DNA from: UBA4644 sp900555855 | GTDB taxonomy: Bacteria; Bacillota; Clostridia; Oscillospirales; Butyricicoccaceae | NCBI GenBank assembly: GCA_052289195.1 | Contig: DAWAJD010000020.1 | Location: 1 to 42,049 of the forward strand | Length of the DNA: 42,049 bases | Reading direction: 5' to 3' | Part shown: piece by piece, positions 21,738-31,089 of the stretch | How positions within the stretch are numbered: the first letter of the stretch is position 1 | How the letters are laid out: the number at the start of each line of letters is the position of its first letter | Translations under genes and position numbers: made by a program | The notes under the pieces: model-generated | Seen by the model: only the letters and a program-made list of their open reading frames with translations | Told to the model about the DNA's origin: nothing | Database searches by the model: none

Positions 21738-22751
21738 ATGGAGCCTATGACCATTCGGGAGCGCATCGAAGAGACCGAGCGCCAGCTGCTGGCCCCCCAG
21801 GCGGCGCTGGCCGCGGAAAGCCGGGGCCGGGAGCGGGAGGAAGCGCCGGACGAGCTGCGCACCTGCTATATGCGGGACCGGGACCGGATCATCCACAGCA
21901 AAAGCTTCCGCCGCCTGAAGCACAAGACCCAGGTCTTTCTTTCGCCGGAGGGCGATCATTACCGCACCCGCCTGACCCATACGCTGGAGGTGGCGCAGAT
22001 CTCCCGGACCGTGGCCCGGGGGCTGCGGCTCAATGAGGATCTGACGGAGGCCATCGCGCTGGGCCACGATCTGGGGCACACGCCCTTCGGCCATGCGGGC
22101 GAGCGGGCCCTTACCGACGCCTGCGGCCACCCCTTCCGCCACAATGAGCAGAGCGTGCGGGTGGTGCGTCTGCTGGAAAAGAGCGGCAAGGGCCTGAATC
22201 TGACCCGGGAGGTGCTGGACGGCATCCTCTGCCACACCAGCGGCACGGAAGCCTTTACCCGGGAGGGACGCATCGTCCGCTATGCGGACCGGATCGCTTA
22301 CATCAACCACGACATTGACGACGCCGTCCGGGCGGGGGTGCTCAGCGAGGACGATATCCCCTTTGAGCTTCGCCTGGGCCTCGGCGTGACCCACAGCCGC
22401 CGCATCGCCGCGCTGGTGAACGCCCTGATCCAATACGGTCAGCGCACCGGCGAGATCGGCATGGAGCCGGAGATAGCGGCCCAGATGAACGCCCTGCATG
22501 ATTTTATGTATGAGGCCGTTTACCGCAACCCCGTGGCCAAGGGGGAGGAGGGCAAGTGCGAGGAGATCGTCCGCTTCCTCTACCGTCATTTTATGGAGCA
22601 TCCGGAAAAGCTCACGGGGGAATATCTGCTCATCGCCGACCGGGACGGCAAGGACGCCGCCGTCTGCGACTATATCGCCGGCATGACGGACCGGTATGCC
22701 GTGGCGGTGTTTGAAGACATCACCGTCCCCAAAAACTGGAGCAAATATTGA
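21738..22751 (+). CDS. dgt: dGTP triphosphohydrolase-like HD-domain protein
   Basis: A 337-residue HD-domain protein of the deoxyguanosinetriphosphate triphosphohydrolase family, which cuts dNTPs to deoxynucleoside and triphosphate. Seen are 'RDRDRIIHSKSFRRLKHKTQVF' and 'HYRTRLTHTLEVAQISR' (first metal His), the HD pair in 'ALGHDLGHTPFGHAGE' and the late Asp in 'YADRIAYINHDIDD'. The start at 21738 has 'gaggag' upstream; the longer open frame lacks a site. It is followed 45 bases later by dnaG, the usual dgt-dnaG-rpoD order in Clostridia. A weak stem (TGCGA/TCGCA) with a T tract precedes it near 21665-21690. Confidence 0.95.
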   Translation: MEPMTIRERIEETERQLLAPQAALAAESRGREREEAPDELRTCYMRDRDRIIHSKSFRRLKHKTQVFLSPEGDHYRTRLTHTLEVAQISRTVARGLRLNEDLTEAIALGHDLGHTPFGHAGERALTDACGHPFRHNEQSVRVVRLLEKSGKGLNLTREVLDGILCHTSGTEAFTREGRIVRYADRIAYINHDIDDAVRAGVLSEDDIPFELRLGLGVTHSRRIAALVNALIQYGQRTGEIGMEPEIAAQMNALHDFMYEAVYRNPVAKGEEGKCEEIVRFLYRHFMEHPEKLTGEYLLIADRDGKDAAVCDYIAGMTDRYAVAVFEDITVPKNWSKY

Positions 22752-22796
22752 GCCGGATCCAGCAGAAAGAGAGAACAGGGAAGGGAGGGGAGCGCC

Positions 22797-24605
22797 GTGT
22801 CGCTGCCGCCGCAGTTTCTGGACGAGCTGATCGCCCGGACGGACATCGTGGAGCTGATCAACCGGTATGTGCCGCTGAAAAAGAAGGGCAATAACTTCTG
22901 GGCCTGCTGCCCCTTCCACCACGAAAAGACGCCGTCCTTCTCCGTCTCGCAGGACAAGCAGTTTTTCAAGTGCTTCGGCTGCGGCGAGGGGGGCAACGCC
23001 ATCCATTTTCTCATGAAGATCGAAAACCTGCCCTATATCGACGCGGTGGAGAAGCTGGCGGAGAGGGCGGGCATGGAGATGCCCCAGGAGGAGGACGGCG
23101 GCAAGCGCCGCTTCCAGCGCCGAAGGCTGCTGGATCTGAACCGGGACGCCGCCCGCTATTATTATGAGACGCTGGCAGGGCCCGCCGGCGGGGAAGCCCG
23201 GGCCTATCTGGCAAAGCGGGGCCTGACGCCCCAGACCATCGTCCGCTTTGGGCTGGGCTATGCCGGCCAGAGCTGGGACGGGCTTTCCCGGGCCATGCGC
23301 AGCAAGGGCTATTCTGAGCAGGAGCTGGAGGAGGCCCGGCTGGCGGCCCGCGGCAAGCGGGGGAGCCTTTACGATTTCTTCCGGGACCGGATCATGTTTC
23401 CCATCATTGATGTGCGGGGCGATGTGGTTGCCTTTGGCGGGCGCATCCTCCACGGCGATGGGGACGGACGGAAATACATCAACAGCTCGGACACCCCGGT
23501 CTACAGCAAAAGCCGCAATCTTTATGCGCTGAATCTGGCGAAAAAGACTAAGGCCAGCCGCTTTATCCTCTGCGAGGGCAATGTGGATGTGATCGCCCTC
23601 CATCAGGCAGGCTTTGACAGCGCCGTGGCCTCCTGCGGGACGGCCCTCACCGCCGACCAGGCCCGGCTCATGGGCAAATATACCCAGGAGGTCGTGATCT
23701 GCTACGATGCCGACGCGGCCGGGCAGAAGGCCACGGAAAAGGCCATCGACATCCTCAAGGGCAACGGGCTTGCGGTGCGGGTGCTCCGTCTGCCGCCCCG
23801 GCGGGACGCCCAGGGAAGGATCCTTCGGGACAGCGAGGGCCGCCCCATGAAGGTGGACCCGGACGATTTTATCCGCATGAACGGGGCGGACGCCTTTCAG
23901 TCGCTGCTGGACAAGCCCCAGACCGACGGGCAGTATCGCATGGGGGAGATCCGGCAAAAATACACCGATCTTTCCGACGACGAGCAGCGGATCGCCTATG
24001 TGAAGGATGCCGTTCAATACATCGCAGGGGTCGCCTCCGCCGTGGAGCGGGAGATCTATGCCCACAATGCGGCGCGGGAGGCCGGCGTCTCGCCGGAGAG
24101 CATCCTGACGGAGGCCGAACGGAGCCGAAGGCAGCGGCAGCGCCGGGAGGAACGGCGCATTCAGCAGCAGGCCCTGCAGCCGGAGCAGCTGCTGCAGCCC
24201 AAGGACTGGTCGCTGCGCTATCAGGATATCGGCTCCGCCGCGGCGGAGCAGCGGCTGCTCTCCACCGTTCTGGGCGACCGGCAGCTGCTGGAATATGCGG
24301 CGGTCAGGCTGCGGCCGGAGCAGTTTTCCTCGGAGTTTCTGGGCCGGGTCTACCGCATGGCGCTGGACCGGCTGGCCCAGGGGCTGGAGCCGGATCCCGC
24401 CGCCTGTATGACGGGGCTTTCCGAGGCGGAGCTGCGGCAGCTTTCCACGATCCTTGCCGCGGGAGAACGGGCCCGGGGCAACGAGCAAACCCTTCGGGAC
24501 TGCATCAGCAGGATCGCATATGACGCAAGAAAAAGAGAAGCCGCCGGGGACGACGCCGCGCTTTTGCGGGAGGCCCTGCGGCGGAAGCAGGATAAGGAGG
24601 AATGA
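22797..24605 (+). CDS. dnaG: DNA primase
   Basis: A 602-residue bacterial primase that lays RNA primers for replication. The N-terminal CHC2 zinc ribbon has C38-x2-H41 and C59-x2-C62. The catalytic TOPRIM core follows, with 'CEGNVDVIALHQAGFDSAVA' and the metal-binding acids in 'YDADAAG'. The C-terminal helicase-binding region lies at about 440-600. The start is GTG at 22797, with 'gggagggg' upstream. Its last bases overlap an ATG of the rpoD region, and the rpoD ribosome-binding site lies inside dnaG, so the two are transcribed together. Confidence 0.97.
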   Translation: MSLPPQFLDELIARTDIVELINRYVPLKKKGNNFWACCPFHHEKTPSFSVSQDKQFFKCFGCGEGGNAIHFLMKIENLPYIDAVEKLAERAGMEMPQEEDGGKRRFQRRRLLDLNRDAARYYYETLAGPAGGEARAYLAKRGLTPQTIVRFGLGYAGQSWDGLSRAMRSKGYSEQELEEARLAARGKRGSLYDFFRDRIMFPIIDVRGDVVAFGGRILHGDGDGRKYINSSDTPVYSKSRNLYALNLAKKTKASRFILCEGNVDVIALHQAGFDSAVASCGTALTADQARLMGKYTQEVVICYDADAAGQKATEKAIDILKGNGLAVRVLRLPPRRDAQGRILRDSEGRPMKVDPDDFIRMNGADAFQSLLDKPQTDGQYRMGEIRQKYTDLSDDEQRIAYVKDAVQYIAGVASAVEREIYAHNAAREAGVSPESILTEAERSRRQRQRREERRIQQQALQPEQLLQPKDWSLRYQDIGSAAAEQRLLSTVLGDRQLLEYAAVRLRPEQFSSEFLGRVYRMALDRLAQGLEPDPAACMTGLSEAELRQLSTILAAGERARGNEQTLRDCISRIAYDARKREAAGDDAALLREALRRKQDKEE

Positions 24606-24607
24606 AC

Positions 24608-25732
<1,125 letters not shown>

Positions 25733-25779
25733 GCAAAACGAACGAAGGTTTTATCGAAAATTTGTATAGATCTCCAGGC

Positions 25780-25808
25780 CCGGCCGCGGTTGTTCCGCGG
25801 CCGGTTTT
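25780..25808 (+). terminator. Terminator after rpoD
   Basis: A perfect 10-bp stem 'ccggccgcgg' / 'ccgcggccgg' with loop TTGTT, then TTTT. The loop doubles as the -35 element of the next promoter. Confidence 0.93.
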
Positions 25809-25818
25809 CTGTTATAAT
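25790..25818 (+). promoter_or_regulatory. Promoter of the glutamate dehydrogenase gene, nested in the rpoD terminator
   Basis: TTGTTC (25790-25795), a 17-bp spacer and a perfect TATAAT (25813-25818). The -35 consists of the terminator loop plus the first base of its 3' arm. Confidence 0.75.
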
Positions 25819-25859
25819 AAGGAAAAATCGCGTCATTTTCCGGAAAATGGCGGAGCTTT

Positions 25860-27164
25860 GTGAAAAACAGACAAAAAATCGGCATGATTTTAGGAAAAAT
25901 GACAGGCGGTGAAGCAGTGGGACATTATTACGAGGATTTTACCCGGCGGGTGGATCAGGCGGCGGAATATCTGAAGCTGACCCGCACGCAGTATGAGTTT
26001 GCAAAATATCCGGAGCGGGAGCTGCTGGTGTCGATCCCGGTGGAAATGGACGATGGTACGGTGCAAATGTTCAAGGGCTATCGGGTGCAGCATTCCAGTC
26101 TGCTGGGCCCCTATAAGGGCGGCGTGCGCTTTTCGGAGACGGTAGACCACGATTCCATCCGGGGCCTTGCCGGGCTGATGACGCTGAAATGCACCCTGGC
26201 GGGCCTGCCCTTCGGCGGCGCAAAGGGCGGCGTGGCGGTAGATCCCGAGACCCTCAGCCGGGCGGAACTGGCCCGGCTGACCCGGCGCTATACGGCCATG
26301 ATCCTGCCGGTGATCGGACCGGATGTGGACATCCCCGCACCGGATGTGGGGACGGATCAGGTGGTCATGGGCTGGATCATGGATACCTACAGCATGATGG
26401 CGGGCCGGGCCATTCCGGGCATCGTCACCGGCAAGCCCAAGGAGCTGGGCGGAAGCCTTGGCCGACGGGACGCCGCCGGCAAGGGCGCGGTCTTTGTGCT
26501 GCGGGAAGTCATCAAGCGGCTGAAGCTCCCCCAGGATCGCTGGACGGCGGCGCTGGCCGGCTTTGGCAAGGTGGGACGGAGCGCAGCAAGAAGCATGTAT
26601 GAGGAGGGTGTCCGCATCGTGGCGTTGGCAGATTCCACCGGCGGCATCCGCCGGGACGCCGGGCTCGACCTGCCGGAAATTGCTGCATTCAAGGAAGCGG
26701 GCGGCTGTCTGCGGGACTATCAGGCCCCCGGCGTGGAGCATATTTCCCGGGAGGCCGTTTTGGAGACCGACTGCGCCATCCTTGCGCTCAGCGCCTCCTG
26801 CGCCCTGATCGACGGGGAAAACGCCGCGGGCATTTCCGCGCAGCTGGTCCTGGAATGCGGCAACGGACAGATCTCCTTCGAGGGCGACGCCCTTCTGGCC
26901 CGGCGGGAGACCTGCGTGATCCCCGATCTGGTGGCCACCACCGGCGGCGTCATCGTGGATTATTTCGAGCGGGTGCAGAATGTGCAGTCGCTGATGTGGG
27001 ATGAATATGAAGTGAACCGGATGATGAAAAATCTGGTTTTGAAGACCTTTGACCGGGTCTGGGAGGAGAGCGCCCGGACGGGCCTTTCCCTGCGGCAGGC
27101 GGCCTTTGTGCTTGCGCTGGACAAGGTCTGCGAGGCCAAGCGGATCCGGGGCATCTTCCCCTAA
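25860..27164 (+). CDS. gdhA: Glu/Leu/Phe/Val dehydrogenase family protein, probably glutamate dehydrogenase
   Basis: A 434-residue amino-acid dehydrogenase that interconverts glutamate and 2-oxoglutarate plus ammonia with NAD(P). The substrate domain shows 'GYRVQHSSLLGPYKGGVRF', the catalytic lysine in 'PFGGAKGGV' and 'PAPDVGTD'. The nucleotide-binding region shows 'LAGFGKVGRSAARSM'. The start is GTG at 25860, with 'ggag' 4 bases upstream. An in-frame GTG at 25917, preceded by 'ggcggtga', would remove 19 residues outside the conserved domain and cannot be excluded. Substrate choice (Glu rather than Leu/Val) is by overall similarity. Serine dehydratase follows 27 bases later, giving a small amino-acid catabolism cluster. 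Confidence 0.9.
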   Translation: MKNRQKIGMILGKMTGGEAVGHYYEDFTRRVDQAAEYLKLTRTQYEFAKYPERELLVSIPVEMDDGTVQMFKGYRVQHSSLLGPYKGGVRFSETVDHDSIRGLAGLMTLKCTLAGLPFGGAKGGVAVDPETLSRAELARLTRRYTAMILPVIGPDVDIPAPDVGTDQVVMGWIMDTYSMMAGRAIPGIVTGKPKELGGSLGRRDAAGKGAVFVLREVIKRLKLPQDRWTAALAGFGKVGRSAARSMYEEGVRIVALADSTGGIRRDAGLDLPEIAAFKEAGGCLRDYQAPGVEHISREAVLETDCAILALSASCALIDGENAAGISAQLVLECGNGQISFEGDALLARRETCVIPDLVATTGGVIVDYFERVQNVQSLMWDEYEVNRMMKNLVLKTFDRVWEESARTGLSLRQAAFVLALDKVCEAKRIRGIFP

Positions 27165-27191
27165 ACGACAGCGAAGCACGGAGGCAAGACC

Positions 27192-27854
27192 ATGAGCATC
27201 GGTTTATTTGATATTTTGGGCCCCATTACGGTGGGGCCGTCCTCCTCCCATACGGCGGGGGCCGTCCGGATCGGGCTGGTCTGCCGCAAGCTGCTGGGAG
27301 AGGATGTGCGCCGGGCGAAGGTGACCTTTTACGGCTCCTTTGCCGATACCTATCGGGGCCACGGCACGGATAAGGCCGTCATCGGCGGCCTGCTGGGCTT
27401 TTCCACCGACAACGAAAAGATCCGGGAGAGCCTTGGGCTGACGGAGTTCCGGGGGCTTTCCTATGAGATCGTCACCGGGGAGGACCCCCGCTATCACCCC
27501 AATACGGTGGTCATCGAGGCCAGCTCCAAAAACAACCGGGTCCGTCTGCGGGGGGAATCGGTGGGCGGCGGCGCCATCCGCATCGCGGAGATCAACGGGC
27601 TGGAAGCGGAGGCCTCCTTTACGGAGGACACGCTGATCCTGTTTCACCGGGACGAGCCGGGCGTTATGGCGGGGATCGCCAATATCCTTTCCGTCAACGG
27701 CTACAACATCGGCAATCTGCGGCTTTCCCGCGCCCGGCGGGAGGGGGATGTGATCACCGTGGTGGAGACGGATGTCCCCGTGGACGAAAGCACCGTGGAG
27801 CAGCTCCGCCATGTGGAGAGCGTCTCCTCCGTGGCTATGATCCCCCGGTTCTGA
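27192..27854 (+). CDS. sdaAB: L-serine dehydratase, iron-sulfur-dependent, beta subunit
   Basis: A 220-residue beta subunit. The opening 'LFDILGPITVGPSSSHTAGA' is the family signature, and a C-terminal ACT domain ('FHRDEPGVMAGIANILSVNGYNI') lies at about 145-218. Together with the alpha subunit it deaminates L-serine to pyruvate and ammonia. The ribosome-binding site is 'cggaggc'. The stop is 10 bases before the alpha-subunit start. Confidence 0.96.
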   Translation: MSIGLFDILGPITVGPSSSHTAGAVRIGLVCRKLLGEDVRRAKVTFYGSFADTYRGHGTDKAVIGGLLGFSTDNEKIRESLGLTEFRGLSYEIVTGEDPRYHPNTVVIEASSKNNRVRLRGESVGGGAIRIAEINGLEAEASFTEDTLILFHRDEPGVMAGIANILSVNGYNIGNLRLSRARREGDVITVVETDVPVDESTVEQLRHVESVSSVAMIPRF

Positions 27855-27864
27855 GGAGGACTGT

Positions 27865-28750
27865 ATGGAAATTCAAAGCATTGATTATCTTCTGGACGAA
27901 AGCGCAAAAAACAATCTTTCCCTGGGGCAGGTGGTCCTGCGGGAGGAGCAGCGGGATTCCGGCGCTTCGGCGGAGGCCATCCGGGCCCGGTTGGAGCGGA
28001 CCTGGCAGGTCATGAAAAATGCGGCCAGCGCCGGCATCGCCACGGATATGAAGTCGGTCAGCGGGCTCACCGGCGGCGACGCCGCCACCTACTACCGCCA
28101 CTGCCGCAACCATAAAAATCTGCTTGGCCCGCTGGAAGCGAAGGCCGTTGCCTATGCGCTGGCCACCAGCGGCTACAACGCCGCCATGGGCGTGATCGCG
28201 GCGGCGCCCACGGCAGGCTCCGCGGGGATCCTGCCCGGCGTTTTGATCGCGGCGCAGGAGGAATATTCCTTCCCGGACCGGGACGCGCTGGATGCGCTGC
28301 TCACTGCCGCAGGCATCGGCGCCGTGACGGCCACCCGGGCCACCATCTCCGGCGCGGCAGGGGGCTGTCAGGCGGAATGCGGTACGGCCGCGGCCATGGC
28401 TGCTGCGGCGCTGGCCGACGCCATGGGCGGCTCCCCCCGGCAGTGCGTCAACGCTGCGGCGCTGGCGCTGAAAAACAGCCTTGGCTTGGTCTGCGACCCG
28501 GTGGCCGGGCTGGTGGAGGTGCCCTGCGTCAAGCGCAACGGGATNNNNNNNNNNCGGGATCTATGCGGTTTTGGCCATTGCGGCGGCAGATCTGGCGCTG
28601 GCCGGCATCGAGAGCTTCGTCCCGCTGGATCAGGTGATCGACGCCATGTATCAGATCGGCTGCGGGATGCCCGCCTGCGTCCGGGAGACCGGCGAGGGGG
28701 GCCTTGCCGTCACGCCCGCAGGCATCGCGGCGAAAAGAAGGCTTTTCTGA
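27865..28750 (+). CDS. sdaAA: L-serine dehydratase, iron-sulfur-dependent, alpha subunit (broken by an assembly gap)
   Basis: The alpha subunit carries the catalytic [4Fe-4S] cluster. Cysteines expected to bind it lie in 'GGCQAECGT', 'LGLVCDPVAG' and 'EVPCVKRN'. Ten N bases at 28545-28554 interrupt the gene, and the frame differs on the two sides if the Ns are counted literally. The flanks share the 6-mer CGGGAT. Removing the Ns and one copy gives an uninterrupted 289-residue protein that ends '...RETGEGGLAVTPAGIAAKRRLF', the normal length and C-terminus of the family. The stop overlaps the next start (TGATG). The gene is therefore probably intact in the organism. Confidence 0.93.
28545..28554. 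other. Run of ten N bases (assembly gap) inside sdaAA
   Basis: A fixed-size N run, typical of scaffolding. The left flank ends in and the right flank begins with CGGGAT, suggesting two contigs that overlap by 6 bp and not missing sequence. Confidence 0.95.
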
Positions 28751-29229
28751 TGGCACAGGACTTGCTTGTAAAGCTTTGGAGCTTGCCGGATAAAATGCCC
28801 GTTCTGCAGGCGCTGCAGGCCCGGGGCGTCTCGATCAAACGGGTCATCGCGCCGGACCGGGGCCGGGTCTTGGCCTTTGTGCGGGAGCATTTCGGCGACG
28901 GCTGGATGCACGAATGCGAAGCGGCCCTTTCCACCGTCCCCAGCACCTGCTATATCGCCGTGCGGGAGCGGGAGATCCTCGGCTTTTCCTGCTTTGAAGC
29001 CACGGGAAAGGATTATTTCGGCCCCATCGGCGTTAAAAAGGAAGCCCGGGTCTCCGGCGTGGGGACGGGGCTTTTGCTCTGCAGCCTTCATTCCATGTGG
29101 GAGCTGGGGTATGCCTACGCCATCATCGGCTGGGCCGACGAGGCCATCGGCTTTTATGAGAAGACCGTGGGCGCCGTCCCCATCGAGGGGGGCCATCCGG
29201 CCATTTATCAGAATCTGATCCGGAAATAG
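28750..29229 (+). CDS. GNAT family N-acetyltransferase
   Basis: A 159-residue single-domain acetyltransferase. The acetyl-CoA pyrophosphate-binding loop is 'RVSGVGTGLLL' (about 101-111), preceded by the strand 'YIAVREREILGFSCF' and followed by 'AYAIIGWADEAIGFYEKTVGA'. The acceptor substrate is unknown. The ATG overlaps the sdaAA stop, so it is translationally coupled to serine dehydratase. A naive translation through the N gap appears to fuse the two genes, but they are separate. Confidence 0.9.
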   Translation: MAQDLLVKLWSLPDKMPVLQALQARGVSIKRVIAPDRGRVLAFVREHFGDGWMHECEAALSTVPSTCYIAVREREILGFSCFEATGKDYFGPIGVKKEARVSGVGTGLLLCSLHSMWELGYAYAIIGWADEAIGFYEKTVGAVPIEGGHPAIYQNLIRK

Positions 29230-29255
29230 TGCGCCGGCGGCGCATGGAGAGCCCC

Positions 29256-29291
29256 ATCGGGAGGAAGCGCCCTCCCGATTTTTCTTTTTTT
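29256..29291 (+). terminator. Terminator after the GNAT gene
   Basis: A 9-bp stem 'atcgggagg' / 'cctcccgat' followed by T-rich sequence (TTTTTCTTTTTTT). Confidence 0.92.
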
Positions 29292-29362
29292 GGGCTGGTC
29301 TATTAGAATGAAATGTGGTAGAATAATATGAAACAGAAGACGATGCAGAACAGGAGGCCGAC

Positions 29363-30259
29363 ATGGAACAGCAACTGATGATGCTTGCAGCGCAGCAGGG
29401 CATCCGCCTGCTCTGCGGAGCGCCGCTTTCCCACTATACGACCTTTCAGATCGGCGGGCCGGCCCGCTGGCTGGCGCTGCCGGAGACGGAGACACAGCTT
29501 TGCGCGCTTTTGGAGCTTGCGGCGGAGCAGGGGCTTCGCTTTGCCGTCATCGGACGGGGCAGCGATCTGCTGGCGCCGGACGAGGGCTTTGACGGCCTTG
29601 TGATCCGGACGCCGGAGGGCGCGCCGGTCTGGCTGGATGAGACGACGGTGCAGGTCCCGGCGGGCTATTCCCTGAGCCGGCTTTCTGCGCTGGCGGCGGA
29701 GCGGGGCCTTGCGGGCCTGACCTTTGCCCAGGGCATCCCCGGGACGGTGGGGGGCGGGATCCTGATGAACGCCGGCGCTTACGGCGGGCAGATCTCCGAT
29801 ACGCTGGTCTCCAGCGTCTGCCATACGCCGGAGGGCCTGCGGGAGCTTTCTGCGGCGGAGCATGACTTTGCTTACCGCAGCAGCGTCTATTCCCGCCATC
29901 CGGACTGGATCGTGCTGCACGGCGTTTTTCGGCTGCAGCCGGGAGACCGGGCGCAGCTGCTGGCGGAAATGGCGGACTATGGGGCCCGCCGCCGGGAGAA
30001 GCAGCCGCTGGAATATCCCTCCGCAGGCAGCGCCTTCAAGCGCCCGGCGGGGCAGTTTGCCGGCCGGCTCATTGAGGAATGCGGCCTGAAGGGCTGCCGC
30101 GTGGGCGGCGCGCAGGTCTCGGAAAAGCACGCGGGCTTTATCATCAACCGGGGCGGCGCAACCTGCGCCGATGTGCTGGCGCTGATCCGTCTGGTGCAGG
30201 AGCGGGTGCAGGCCCAGACCGGCGTTTTGCTGGAGCCGGAGATCCGCGTTTTGAAGTAA
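29363..30259 (+). CDS. murB: UDP-N-acetylmuramate dehydrogenase
   Basis: MurB reduces UDP-GlcNAc-enolpyruvate to UDP-MurNAc with NADPH and FAD, an early cytoplasmic step of peptidoglycan synthesis. The 298-residue protein shows the FAD-binding segments 'TTFQIGGPA', 'VIGRGSDLLAPDEG' and 'GIPGTVGGGILMNAGAYGG', and the catalytic serine in 'YPSAGSAFKRP' (about 213-223). The ribosome-binding site is a modest 'aggagg' about 8 bases upstream. It starts the murB-ydcF-rapZ-yvcK-whiA run; a possible but imperfect promoter lies around 29303-29329. Confidence 0.96.
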   Translation: MEQQLMMLAAQQGIRLLCGAPLSHYTTFQIGGPARWLALPETETQLCALLELAAEQGLRFAVIGRGSDLLAPDEGFDGLVIRTPEGAPVWLDETTVQVPAGYSLSRLSALAAERGLAGLTFAQGIPGTVGGGILMNAGAYGGQISDTLVSSVCHTPEGLRELSAAEHDFAYRSSVYSRHPDWIVLHGVFRLQPGDRAQLLAEMADYGARRREKQPLEYPSAGSAFKRPAGQFAGRLIEECGLKGCRVGGAQVSEKHAGFIINRGGATCADVLALIRLVQERVQAQTGVLLEPEIRVLK

Positions 30260-30268
30260 GGAGCGGAA

Positions 30269-31063
30269 ATGAAGAAAGGGAAGTTCAAAGAGCGGCTGGC
30301 GTTTCCGGCGTTTTGGCTGGCGGCTGCCGGCGTGCTTTGCGTTTTCGTGGGAGATCTGCGCACCAGCGCCGGATTTTTGGCCGCGGCGGTGGGCTGTTGT
30401 CTGCTGCTGGCGGCGTGGCTGGTGTGGCTGTTCCGCAAGGGGCGGCAGCCGGGTCTGACGCCCAGACAGCGGCGCTGGCTCAATACTGGCAAGGTGATCA
30501 CCATTACAGCCGCGGCGGCCGGGCTGGCCCTGCTGATCCTGTTGGAGGGGCTGATCCTTTCCGAGGTCCACGGCACGGAGGATCCCCAGGCGGAGATCCT
30601 GATCGTTCTGGGCGCGGGCCTGCGCGGAGAAACGCCCTCCGCCACGCTGCAGGTCCGGCTGGATGCGGCGCTGGAGCAGCTTTCGGCCCATCCTCAGGCG
30701 GTGGCCGTTCTTTCCGGCGGGCAGGGGCACAACGAGACGGTCACGGAAGCCAGCGCCATGGCCCGCTATCTGACGGCCCGGGGCATCGAGCCCTCCCGGC
30801 TCTATCTGGAGGAGCAGGCCCGCAATACGGAGCAGAATTTGCGGTTTTCCCGGGAGATCATCGAGGAAAACCATCTGGAAGGAAGCATTGCTGTGGTCAG
30901 TAATGGCTTTCACCTTTACAGGGCGAAGCATCTTGCGGAGCGCATGGGCATGGAGGTGGAGACGGTCTCCGCGCCGGTGCCCTATGCCTGGCTGATCCCC
31001 AGCGTTTATCTGCGGGAGGCCTGCAGCCTGCTTTTGATGTTTGCAAAAGAGATCCTTGGATAG
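30269..31063 (+). CDS. YdcF/ElyC family membrane protein (DUF218)
   Basis: A 264-residue protein with about three N-terminal membrane segments (residues 10-50 and 72-95) followed by a DUF218 domain: 'AEILIVLGAGLRGETPSATLQVRLDAAL', 'AVLSGGQGHNE' and 'EEQARNTEQNLRFSREII'. E. coli relatives ElyC/SanA influence cell-envelope synthesis. The biochemical function is not established. Position between murB and rapZ suggests an envelope role. It starts 9 bases after murB. Confidence 0.85.
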   Translation: MKKGKFKERLAFPAFWLAAAGVLCVFVGDLRTSAGFLAAAVGCCLLLAAWLVWLFRKGRQPGLTPRQRRWLNTGKVITITAAAAGLALLILLEGLILSEVHGTEDPQAEILIVLGAGLRGETPSATLQVRLDAALEQLSAHPQAVAVLSGGQGHNETVTEASAMARYLTARGIEPSRLYLEEQARNTEQNLRFSREIIEENHLEGSIAVVSNGFHLYRAKHLAERMGMEVETVSAPVPYAWLIPSVYLREACSLLLMFAKEILG

Positions 31064-31089
31064 AAAGAACACAGGAAGGGGAACGGGCG

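Noticed and set aside
20943..24488. Very long minus-strand open frame (1181 codons) opposite the phosphoesterase, dgt and dnaG genes.
   Set aside because: It runs antisense across three well-identified genes. High third-position GC in the real genes removes stops on the opposite strand, and its translation shows no family motif.
27865..29229. Apparent fusion of serine dehydratase alpha with an acetyltransferase.
   Set aside because: It arises only from reading through ten Ns in the wrong frame. The correct frame ends at 28750, where the acetyltransferase has its own ATG.
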